DNA of 64,000 nt from Vibrio sp. Of7-15 (GTDB taxonomy: Bacteria; Pseudomonadota; Gammaproteobacteria; Enterobacterales; Vibrionaceae). The notes below the pieces were generated by a model. The model did no database searches, had not been told where the DNA came from, and saw only the letters and a program-made list of their open reading frames with translations. Position numbers and translations under genes: made by a program. Of this stretch, positions 16,918-24,381 are shown piece by piece (position 1 is the first letter of the stretch; each line of letters starts with the position of its first letter). The stretch lies in contig NZ_JAKRGH010000003.1 in NCBI RefSeq assembly GCF_022347565.1, positions 62,001 to 126,000 of the forward strand, written 5' to 3'.

Positions 16918-17725
16918 GCCACAAGAAAAAACAATGCCAGCTTTACTCAGTATTGGAGAAGTCTCTTCAATAACAGGTGTTAATACCGTTACGCTCAGAG
17001 CATGGCAAAGGCGTTATGGCTTAATTACCCCCCAGAGGACAGAAAAAGGCCATCGATTATACAGTGATGCTGACATTGTATTAATTAAGGAGATTTTAGA
17101 GTGGCTAGATAAAGGGGTATCTATTGGCAAGGTGAAAGCGCTGCTTGGTAGTGCAGCGGTTGTAGAAAAGGTGAAAAGTGTTCGTTCGCTAGATGGTACA
17201 GAAGATGTTATTCGTTATTTAGAGCAGTTTAACCAAGTGAAGTTAGATCGTCAGCTAAGCGAGATGATGAAGCTTTATCCGCTAGAGTCTTTACAGAGCG
17301 GTCTATTTGATGTGGTTGAATCACATTTAAATAATGAACAAAACCCTATTGCTGAGTTACAGAAAGCACTATGGGATAACGTGCTGACAGAACGGTGCAT
17401 TTTTTCTATTGCTGCACTACGAAAGCGAAACAGTCAGGGTTGCTTACTACTCAGCTACGATGAGGTAAGTAATCGGCATTTTTGGTTAGTGAATTTGCAG
17501 TTAGCGAATAAAGGCTTTAATGCTATTGCTTTGCAGGCAATTAATGGCAAGTTATCGATTTTACGTACTGTTGTTGAACAGCAAAAAATTAAGCATATAG
17601 CATTATATGGTGAGTCTAGAATATCGGCAGTGAACTTAGATCTACTTGTGAATTTCCTTTCAGATCTGGATGTTAGTGTGTCTGTACATGGTTCCATTGC
17701 TCACATTCATTCTCAGTCTTTTTGA
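16907..17725 (+). CDS. MerR-family regulator, CarH/LitR-like with degenerate B12-binding region
   Basis: Residues about 13-80 form a MerR winged helix of the CarA/CarH/LitR type (LRAWQRRYGLITPQ, GHRLYSDADI). The remainder (about 95-270) aligns in outline with the cobalamin-binding part of these photoreceptors. At the place of the E/DxHxxG signature it reads NRHFWL: His191 is kept, but the acidic residue and the Gly are not. Adenosyl-B12 binding is therefore doubtful. Alternative starts exist at M1 and M10; the M1 start overlaps the previous gene. It probably represses this photolyase operon through the TTGTACAA boxes upstream. Confidence 0.8.
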   Translation: MPSKPQEKTMPALLSIGEVSSITGVNTVTLRAWQRRYGLITPQRTEKGHRLYSDADIVLIKEILEWLDKGVSIGKVKALLGSAAVVEKVKSVRSLDGTEDVIRYLEQFNQVKLDRQLSEMMKLYPLESLQSGLFDVVESHLNNEQNPIAELQKALWDNVLTERCIFSIAALRKRNSQGCLLLSYDEVSNRHFWLVNLQLANKGFNAIALQAINGKLSILRTVVEQQKIKHIALYGESRISAVNLDLLVNFLSDLDVSVSVHGSIAHIHSQSF

Positions 17726-17787
17726 TGTACTAGCAAGGAGGGCTATGTTTTAAGTCAGGTGATGATAAGAAGACATAGCTTAACAAT

Positions 17788-19236
17788 ATGATGAATGTTT
17801 CAAGTTCTGTTAATTTGATGTGGTTTCGGCGTGATTTGCGAACCTTCGACAATAAAGCCCTTTATGCGGCATGTGATGCAGGAGTCCCTGTTATTGCACT
17901 CTATGTTGCAACACCTAAACAGTGGAAGTTACATAATAACGCAGGCATTCAAGTAGATTTAATTCAACGTCGCCTTAAGGTTCTTGAGAAAGAGCTGGAA
18001 CACTTAAATATTCCCTTACTTGTTGAAAGTGTTGCTACTTACAATGATGTGCCTAGTTTATTTGCTAGCCTGATTGAGAAATATCAAATTAAGCATGTGT
18101 TTTGCAATAATGAATTTTCATGGAATGAGCGGCAAAGAGACCACATGGTGGCCAATCAACTTAATGCAAAACAGGTTTTGTTTAGCGGCTTTGATGATGA
18201 TTGTGCTTTGATTCCAAATTCCATTGTCACTCAACATGGTGATCCTTATAAAGTATTTACGCCGTTTAAGAACACTTGGTTGAAGGAATTTGATAATCAT
18301 CCATTGTGCCTTATTAAGCCAAAAGCCTTGCCGTTCAACCAAGTAACCAGATCATTAGTTGATAGCTCTAACGAGTTTATTTCATTTGATTACTCAGAGG
18401 ATGATAGCTCAGGGTGGGATGTTGAAACGGATATAATTCACGATAAGCTGTCTGATTTTTGTAAAGAAAAATTGTTTTATTATAAAGAGCAGAGAGAAGA
18501 ACCCTCTATTGATGGTACGAGTGGATTATCACCTTATTTAACCATTGGGGCACTTTCGATTCGCCAGTGTATGAATGCGATAAGAAATGCCACCCAAGGG
18601 GCTAATTTCCAGCAGAAAGAGAATGTTTCAACGTGGCTTAATGAATTAATCTGGCGAGAATTTTACCGTCATTTGATGATAGCTTACCCTAGAGTGAGCA
18701 AGGGGTATTCATTTCATTCTTGGGCTGAAAATATTGAATGGAACAATAATCCAGACTGGTTTTTAAGGTGGAAAAAAGGAGAAACTGGCTACCCAATTGT
18801 TGATGCAGCCATGCGACAGCTTGAAAAAACAGGTTGGATGCATAATCGACTCAGAATGATTGTGGCGAGCTTTTTAACGAAAGATTTGCTTTTGCCTTGG
18901 CAGTTAGGTGAAGCGTGGTTTATGTCGAAGTTGATTGATGGTGATCACCCGTCAAATAACGGAGGGTGGCAGTGGTCTGCATCTACAGGGACCGATGCAC
19001 AACCTTACTTTCGAATTTTTAACCCAACGGTGCAAGGACAGAGATTTGACTTGGAAGGCAAGTATATACGTCGGTGGGTAAAAGAGCTGAGAGAAGTACC
19101 TGATAAATATATTCATACTCCAGATAAATGGGTACATTTTGATGATCTTAATTACCCAAAGCCTATCGTAGAACATAAGCAAGCTCGATTGTTGGCTATT
19201 GAGGTCTTTAAAAAGGCGAAAGGCGAGATAGCATAA
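17788..19236 (+). CDS. phrB: Deoxyribodipyrimidine photolyase (class I CPD photolyase)
   Basis: The 482-residue protein has the photolyase N-terminal Rossmann domain (MWFRRDLRTFDNKAL) and the FAD-binding helical domain: GTSGLSPYLTIGALS, NELIWREFYRH, GYPIVDAAMRQL, TGWMHNRLRMIVASFL and NGGWQWSASTGTDAQPYFRI. It repairs cyclobutane pyrimidine dimers using blue light. It is third in an operon with the DUF523 and MerR genes, 62 bp after merR. Start at ATG 17788 (a second ATG follows directly); neither has a strong ribosome site, and a 9-codon frame ends across the start (see findings). Confidence 0.95.
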   Translation: MMNVSSSVNLMWFRRDLRTFDNKALYAACDAGVPVIALYVATPKQWKLHNNAGIQVDLIQRRLKVLEKELEHLNIPLLVESVATYNDVPSLFASLIEKYQIKHVFCNNEFSWNERQRDHMVANQLNAKQVLFSGFDDDCALIPNSIVTQHGDPYKVFTPFKNTWLKEFDNHPLCLIKPKALPFNQVTRSLVDSSNEFISFDYSEDDSSGWDVETDIIHDKLSDFCKEKLFYYKEQREEPSIDGTSGLSPYLTIGALSIRQCMNAIRNATQGANFQQKENVSTWLNELIWREFYRHLMIAYPRVSKGYSFHSWAENIEWNNNPDWFLRWKKGETGYPIVDAAMRQLEKTGWMHNRLRMIVASFLTKDLLLPWQLGEAWFMSKLIDGDHPSNNGGWQWSASTGTDAQPYFRIFNPTVQGQRFDLEGKYIRRWVKELREVPDKYIHTPDKWVHFDDLNYPKPIVEHKQARLLAIEVFKKAKGEIA

Positions 19237-19251
19237 TCGAGAGAAGATGAT

Positions 19252-19287
19252 TACCTCAAAGGCGGAAAGAACTCTGCCTTTGAGGTA
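19252..19287. terminator. Hairpin between convergent phrB and purC
   Basis: A perfect 12-bp inverted repeat (TACCTCAAAGGC at 19252-19263 and its complement at 19276-19287, 12-nt loop) lies between two convergent stop codons. No clear T run follows in either direction, so it is probably a shared bidirectional terminator of modest strength. Confidence 0.55.
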
Positions 19288-19311
19288 CAACGTTTTAAAG
19301 TTGCAATATTT

Positions 19312-20415
19312 TTAGTCTATCAAACCATAGTCAGAGCGAAGAATGTCCACAATTTCAGCTTTCGGATTTTCACTCAGTGTAATTTTCTTACCTGTTACTT
19401 TCTCTGCAACGCCAATATAAGTTTTCGAGATTTGCATTAATACTTCTTGTGGTAAAGCGTTATCACGCGCAAGGGCAGAACGCTCTTCCATGCGGTCTTT
19501 GTTTAACAAAATATCTGGGTCGGGAAAGTGGTTGAGCAGTAGCTGACGGAAATCTTCTTTTGAGTTTTCGATGATTTGACCATCGCGGTAGGCTGGGCCA
19601 TCCCAAATACGAGAGGAATCAGGCGTGCCAACCTCATCCATGTAAATTAGTTTTTCTTTGCCACTGGCATCACTTACGTAGCCAAACTCGAACTTTGTAT
19701 CCACAAAAATTTGGTCGATGGCTGCTAAGGCATCGCTGATGACGTTAAAACCTTCTTTCAATAGCTTTTCATAATGAGCAATGTCGCAGGCTTTGCTGAA
19801 ATTAAAGGAAGCAAAGTTATCTTCGATGTTTTTACGTGTGATGTTCACATCATCGACAGCAGGAACACCAGGAATGCCTTCTAAAATGCCTTTTGTGGAT
19901 GGCGTGATTAAAAGCTCAGGTAACTTTTGATCTTTCTCTAGCCCTTCAGGTACTTCGATACCACAGAATTCACGTTCGCCCTTTTCGTAAGAGCGCCACA
20001 TTGACCCCGTAATGTACTGGCGGCAAATTGCTTCAATCATGACCGGTTTTGCTTTTTGTACGATCCAAACAAATGGGTGAGGGATGTCTAGAATGTGGCT
20101 ATCGGCAAGGCCATTGTCTTTAAAAAGCTTAAACCAGTGATTAGAAATGGCATTAAGAGCAGCCCCTTTACCTGGTACGCCTTTCATACCACCTTCACCG
20201 TGCCAAATGCAGTCAAAAGCCGAAATACGATCGCTGATCACCATAATCGCTAGCGGGGCATCAGGGGCTACATCATAGCCTTTTTCTTCGATCAGGCGGC
20301 GGCTGTCCGCTTCAGTTAACCAGTAAACCGAGCGCACTTTTCCACTGTGAACAGGTTTGTCGGTACGGATTGGGAGATCATCATTTACAGCGAGGACTTG
20401 ATCAGCAAGACTCAT
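19312..20415 (-). CDS. purC: SAICAR synthase, long form (PurC)
   Basis: The 367-residue protein is phosphoribosylaminoimidazole-succinocarboxamide synthase, an ATP-dependent ligase joining CAIR and aspartate in purine synthesis. Motifs include [10 protein letters not shown] near the N-terminus, [28 protein letters not shown] and [16 protein letters not shown]. It is longer than the about 237-residue E. coli enzyme; this long form occurs in Vibrio and Shewanella relatives. It is monocistronic in appearance and preceded by a consensus PurR box. Confidence 0.95.
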   Translation of the reverse strand: MSLADQVLAVNDDLPIRTDKPVHSGKVRSVYWLTEADSRRLIEEKGYDVAPDAPLAIMVISDRISAFDCIWHGEGGMKGVPGKGAALNAISNHWFKLFKDNGLADSHILDIPHPFVWIVQKAKPVMIEAICRQYITGSMWRSYEKGEREFCGIEVPEGLEKDQKLPELLITPSTKGILEGIPGVPAVDDVNITRKNIEDNFASFNFSKACDIAHYEKLLKEGFNVISDALAAIDQIFVDTKFEFGYVSDASGKEKLIYMDEVGTPDSSRIWDGPAYRDGQIIENSKEDFRQLLLNHFPDPDILLNKDRMEERSALARDNALPQEVLMQISKTYIGVAEKVTGKKITLSENPKAEIVDILRSDYGLID

Positions 20416-20522
20416 GGCGAGAAATTCCTATTTCAATAATCAATACGATGATATAGCGCGCAGTGATTGCGGCTAGCAACTGGTGCGAATAATAACAGAA
20501 CTGATAGAGGCTTCCACCTAAA

Positions 20523-20538
20523 AAGCAAACGTTTGCCT
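20523..20538 (-). promoter_or_regulatory. PurR operator upstream of purC
   Basis: AAGCAAACGTTTGCCT matches the PurR consensus ANGCAANCGNTTNCNT at every fixed position. It lies about 108 bp before the purC start. On the minus strand the box overlaps TTGCTT, a possible -35, with TATCAG 16 bp further on as a possible -10. This fits repression by PurR with hypoxanthine or guanine. Confidence 0.85.
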
Positions 20539-20585
20539 TTGTTTTTATCTAATTGGAGCAATAATTAAAAAATAGATTAGATTAA

Positions 20586-20621
20586 GGCTGCATTCGATTT
20601 TATATCAGCACGAATACAGCC
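20586..20621 (-). terminator. Terminator-like hairpin after the YdjM-like gene
   Basis: GGCTGCATTCG (20586-20596) pairs with CGAATACAGCC (20611-20621) with one mismatch and a 14-nt loop. On the minus strand it is followed by TTAATC and then a run of T about 15 bases on. It would end transcription from the gene at 20648-21379 before purC. Confidence 0.6.
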
Positions 20622-20647
20622 GTGATATGAGAGAGTGATGTAAAAAG

Positions 20648-21379
20648 TTAGGAATTAAAAAGTCCAGAAGCAAACTTGATATTGAGCCACTCTGGCCAGA
20701 AGAGGAAATGGCTCCAGTCAGTTAATACATCAATTGCGGGTTGTGGAGAGGGCGCAATTTGAAACAGAGCGACAGTGGCAACTAGCTGAGCGATGCTTGT
20801 TACGGGGTAACGCATGTCCATGAACTTGAGGGCAGTACCAAACGAGGCTTTTAAACTGGTATTGGAAAAATCTACACTGTAAAACTCATCCAGCAGCAGA
20901 TGTACCATAGCGCCGCCAAAGACAAATATGCCTGACAGCCAGCTGATCACGTCGGCATTTTGCGCTCGGTCTTGACTTGCCCAATCGATCAAACAGACAG
21001 TGATCATGCTAAGTAAAGCTGAAAAAACTAAGGAGTGGCAACTGCCACGGTGAACCGTGAGTTTTTCAAATGCAGATTTGCATACAAACCGAATAAACAT
21101 ATAAATTGCCAGAGCCCACAACAGCAGTTCCAGCATGGTGAGTTGCATGTAGATGAACCGTATGGCTAAAAAAGAGCACCCTCCCGCTAATAAATTAAAT
21201 AAGGTTTTCATTGAGGTGGAGTTGTCTGAATCGATGTCAGGCAGTAAGCCACCTACGGTACCTAGAAACCATAACCATAATGCCGTTGTTGGTGTGATGG
21301 CATAAGAAGACAATAGGGCAGTGGACGCTAACCCACTGATCAATGCGGCCCCATTTAAATGAGTACTAAAGTTCGCCAC
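20648..21379 (-). CDS. YdjM-family inner-membrane metal-dependent hydrolase
   Basis: The 243-residue protein has several membrane helices and the conserved motifs of the PF04307 (YdjM/DUF457) family: an early His (FSTHLNGA), GGLLPDIDSD, HRGSCHS and HLLLDEFY. These polar residues probably bind metal at the membrane. In E. coli ydjM belongs to the SOS regulon; I saw no clear LexA box here. The start is GTG at 21379 with AAGGA 8 nt upstream. The substrate is unknown; it stands alone between purC and ppaC. Confidence 0.85.
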   Translation of the reverse strand: MANFSTHLNGAALISGLASTALLSSYAITPTTALWLWFLGTVGGLLPDIDSDNSTSMKTLFNLLAGGCSFLAIRFIYMQLTMLELLLWALAIYMFIRFVCKSAFEKLTVHRGSCHSLVFSALLSMITVCLIDWASQDRAQNADVISWLSGIFVFGGAMVHLLLDEFYSVDFSNTSLKASFGTALKFMDMRYPVTSIAQLVATVALFQIAPSPQPAIDVLTDWSHFLFWPEWLNIKFASGLFNS

Positions 21380-21732
21380 AGCTTAATCCTTGCCTGAAAC
21401 AGGAATAAGGCCACGAGAAGAATAAGCGATAAATGTGCAGTCAAAGCTCATAAAGGTCTGTGTTTATATCCAGTACTGTTCGTTTATAGGCACGGTATAG
21501 CAGAAACTTTGTGTTCATGAAACTTTTTTTGCATGAAAAGTTCAATTTAGCTCGAATAGTATGCTGGTTCTTGGTCGTATAGGCTGATATTCCTTGCTTT
21601 CTACCGTTTAACTGTTTTCCTTTTCGAAAAAAAACACTAGAATCTTGCGGTCTAAAAAATTGACCGTATAAGTCAACTTACAAAACAAATAAATCCGCCA
21701 GCAAAGCTGTAGGACGATACATAGGAAACAAT
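21380..21732. other. Intergenic region between the YdjM-like gene and ppaC
   Basis: This 353-bp stretch separates two divergent genes. A possible ppaC -10 (TAGAAT, 21638-21643) lies 17 bp after a weak TTTTCC. The dyad TTGAC/GTCAA is at 21660-21676, about 60 bp before ppaC; its function is unknown. AGGAAAC serves as ribosome site. I saw no small gene or RNA structure. Confidence 0.45.
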
Positions 21733-22638
21733 ATGATTCAAGTAGTAGGACACAAAAACCCAGACAGCGATAGCATCTGTTCAGCTCTAGTTGGTGCAGA
21801 ACTTCTTAAAGCTCGTGGTCTTGAAGCAAAAGCGGTTCGTCAAGGCGAATTAAACCGTGAAACTCAACATATTTTGCAACAAGCCGGTGTTGATCAACCA
21901 GAGATGTGTGAAGGTGTTGCTGGCGAGAAAATCTGGCTAGTGGACTACTCAGATCTAGCGCAAGCACCAGACGATGTAGCTGAAGCTGAAATCGTAGGTA
22001 TTGTTGACCACCACCGTCTAGGTGATGTGATGACAGTTAACCCACTTGAAGCGTGGATCTGGCCTGTTGGTTGTACTTGTACCATCATGTTCAACCTATT
22101 CAAAATGGAAGAAACAGAAATCACTCGTCCACTAGCGACACTAATGATGTCTGCTATTTTAAGTGACACAGTAGGTTTCGCTTCTCCAACTTGTACTCAA
22201 AAAGATAAGGATGCGGTTGCTGAACTTGCTCCTTTAGCTGGTGTTGAAGATCTTGATCTATTCATCAAAGAGCTTTTAATCGCGAAAACAGACATTGCGG
22301 GTCTTTCTGCTGCTGAGCTTGTAGAAAAAGATCTGAAAGCGTACCCATTCAAAGAGCGCGATGTTGTTGTTGGTCAAATTGAACTTGCGACTCTTGAGCA
22401 AGTAGATAGCATGATTGATGAGCTGAACGCTGATCTACAGCGTCGTTGTGATGAAGATGGCCTAGCAATGGCTGCTCTAATGTTAACAGACATCACAACA
22501 AGCACGACTCGTCTACTTTACAAAGGTGAGTGGAACGAAACGTTAGATACACACGCGAAAGACGGTGTATTAACAATGGAAAATACGCTTAGCCGTAAGA
22601 AGCAAGGCTGGCCTTGGCTACAAACGGTTCTTGCTTAA
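21733..22638 (+). CDS. ppaC: Manganese-dependent inorganic pyrophosphatase (family II)
   Basis: The 301-residue protein is a DHH-family pyrophosphatase: GHKNPDSDSICSALVG at the N-terminus, IVDHHRLGD, SDTVGFASPTCT, and the C-terminal substrate-binding motif SRKKQGWPWL. It hydrolyses pyrophosphate in the cytoplasm, pulling biosynthetic reactions forward. It is monocistronic, with a strong terminator after it. Codon choice (many CGT, GAA, CTA) suggests good expression. Length and motifs are complete. Confidence 0.96.
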   Translation: MIQVVGHKNPDSDSICSALVGAELLKARGLEAKAVRQGELNRETQHILQQAGVDQPEMCEGVAGEKIWLVDYSDLAQAPDDVAEAEIVGIVDHHRLGDVMTVNPLEAWIWPVGCTCTIMFNLFKMEETEITRPLATLMMSAILSDTVGFASPTCTQKDKDAVAELAPLAGVEDLDLFIKELLIAKTDIAGLSAAELVEKDLKAYPFKERDVVVGQIELATLEQVDSMIDELNADLQRRCDEDGLAMAALMLTDITTSTTRLLYKGEWNETLDTHAKDGVLTMENTLSRKKQGWPWLQTVLA

Positions 22639-22681
22639 TCGCATTTAGCCGTTTATACAGCCTGCTTAAATAGCGGATAGT

Positions 22682-22717
22682 AAAAAGCCCCTGTATTGAC
22701 AAGTACAGGGGCTTTTT
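22682..22717. terminator. Rho-independent terminator after ppaC
   Basis: AAAAAGCCCCTGTA (22682-22695) pairs perfectly with the complement at 22704-22717, with an 8-nt loop. The right arm ends in TTTTT and the left starts with AAAAA, so it can act in both directions, for ppaC and for the convergent HD-GYP gene. Confidence 0.92.
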
Positions 22718-22757
22718 GTTTCTGAAATCAGCGATGAGAGAATGAGTAAAAAATGAG

Positions 22758-24281
22758 TTAATGAGAGTATTGCTCGTTGATGGCCAAAGCGAGATCTATA
22801 TTGTTCAGTAGAGTGTCAACAATGAGTGGGTCGAGGTGAGTACCACGAGAATCACGAAGCAGAGTGATGACATCTTCAATAGGCCAAGCTGGTTTATAAC
22901 ATCTGGCATGAGTGAGGGCATCAAACACATCAACAACGGCGATAATACGAGCTTCTAAACTGATCTCTTCTCCTTTTAAGCCTTGTGGGTAGCCTGTGCC
23001 ATCGTATTTTTCGTGGTGCTGGTGGGCAATAATGGCAGCGGTTTGTAGAATAGGGCGTTTAGAGCCGGAAAGGATATTGTACCCAATTTCAGAGTGCTCT
23101 TTCATGATCTCCCATTCTTCAGGATCCAGTTTTCCGGGTTTTAAAAGTATGGCGTCTGGAGTGGCAATTTTTCCGATATCGTGCATGGGAGAAGATTGTT
23201 TGATCAGTTGTGCGCGCTCTTCACTGCATCCAAGTAACTTACATAAATGATAACCAAGATTAGCGATACGGCGAACATGGTTGCCTGCTTCTTGGGAACG
23301 CGATTCCACCACATCTCCGAGTCGGTAAATAAGTTCACCTTGTGTATCGATTATTTCTTTATTCAATAGTAGGTTTTCAAAAGACATACTGACACTAGAA
23401 GAAAAAATATTGAGAAGCTGGCATTCTAAATCGGTGATTTTTCGTGCCCCTTTTAAATACAGCAGACTGATGGCCCCAGATTTAGTGGAGAAGTAACCCA
23501 CAAAAATATCGTCTTCGATAATGCTTTTTTTCTCTTTTAATGCTCGTTCTAAAAACCGTTGGATCTCTTCATCAATGGCTTCTTCAGTATCATCTGCGCC
23601 TATTTGAGCCAATATCTGATAGTCGTTTTTTTCATCCTGTAGGGTAGCAATTCCTTTGACTCGTACCAGCATGCTTTGATCATTCATTCTGAGCAGAGAA
23701 AGCACTTGTTGTAAAACCCCACTACTAAAAGAGGTAAGGGTACTTTGTTTGAATATTTCTGAAGTAGATTGAATGACTCGTTCTAAGCCGTGACGATAGC
23801 TTTCTTCTTGTTGGCGAGCTTCTTCTACGTTGATGATGTCGCGATAAGAGCGCAGGGAAGTATATACGGTTGAGAATAGTTTTTTACTGTCGAGTTCGGT
23901 TTTTTCTCGGTAATCGTTAATGTCATACTCTGTGATGACTTTATGTTCTGGAGCTTGACCGGGTTGACCTGTTCTTAAAACAATACGAGTGCGGTGGTTA
24001 TCCAGCTCTTGACGCATCCAGCGGGCAACTTCTAAACCTGCATCGTCCGTTTCCATTACCACATCCAAAAACACTAAGGCAAAGTCGCTGGTGTTGGAAA
24101 GTTGCTCTTTGGCTTCTTCGCCGGAGAAGGCATCGTGAAATTCTAAGGGGCGATTATCAAATTTAAATCGCTTTAACACCATTTTAGTGACTTGATGTAT
24201 GTCTGGTTCATCATCAACGATCAATATTTTCCAAGGAGGTAGGGATTCTTCCTCAAGATCTCGCAATAATGACAATGACAT
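22758..24281 (-). CDS. Response regulator with REC, DUF3369 and HD-GYP domains
   Basis: The 507-residue protein has a receiver domain (residues 17-140; Asp22/Asp23, phospho-acceptor Asp72 in FLDVVM) and a GAF-like DUF3369 segment (about 170-310). The C-terminal HD-GYP domain has HDIGKIATPDAILLKPGKLD, EHSEIGYNIL and HHEKYDGTGYPQGL. The intact HD and GYP residues predict cyclic di-GMP phosphodiesterase activity. It lies 100 bp after the SLC5-type histidine kinase, so phosphorylation by that kinase is the likely input. The output would be lower c-di-GMP rather than transcription. Confidence 0.92.
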   Translation of the reverse strand: MSLSLLRDLEEESLPPWKILIVDDEPDIHQVTKMVLKRFKFDNRPLEFHDAFSGEEAKEQLSNTSDFALVFLDVVMETDDAGLEVARWMRQELDNHRTRIVLRTGQPGQAPEHKVITEYDINDYREKTELDSKKLFSTVYTSLRSYRDIINVEEARQQEESYRHGLERVIQSTSEIFKQSTLTSFSSGVLQQVLSLLRMNDQSMLVRVKGIATLQDEKNDYQILAQIGADDTEEAIDEEIQRFLERALKEKKSIIEDDIFVGYFSTKSGAISLLYLKGARKITDLECQLLNIFSSSVSMSFENLLLNKEIIDTQGELIYRLGDVVESRSQEAGNHVRRIANLGYHLCKLLGCSEERAQLIKQSSPMHDIGKIATPDAILLKPGKLDPEEWEIMKEHSEIGYNILSGSKRPILQTAAIIAHQHHEKYDGTGYPQGLKGEEISLEARIIAVVDVFDALTHARCYKPAWPIEDVITLLRDSRGTHLDPLIVDTLLNNIDLALAINEQYSH

Positions 24282-24381
24282 GGCAAGTCTCTTTGTTAGC
24301 TGTTAATACTTATTGGTATAGGTAACTTTTGTGTTTTACACAAGTGCATAGGTTCGGCAGTTGTATGTTAAAGGCGGTGTA

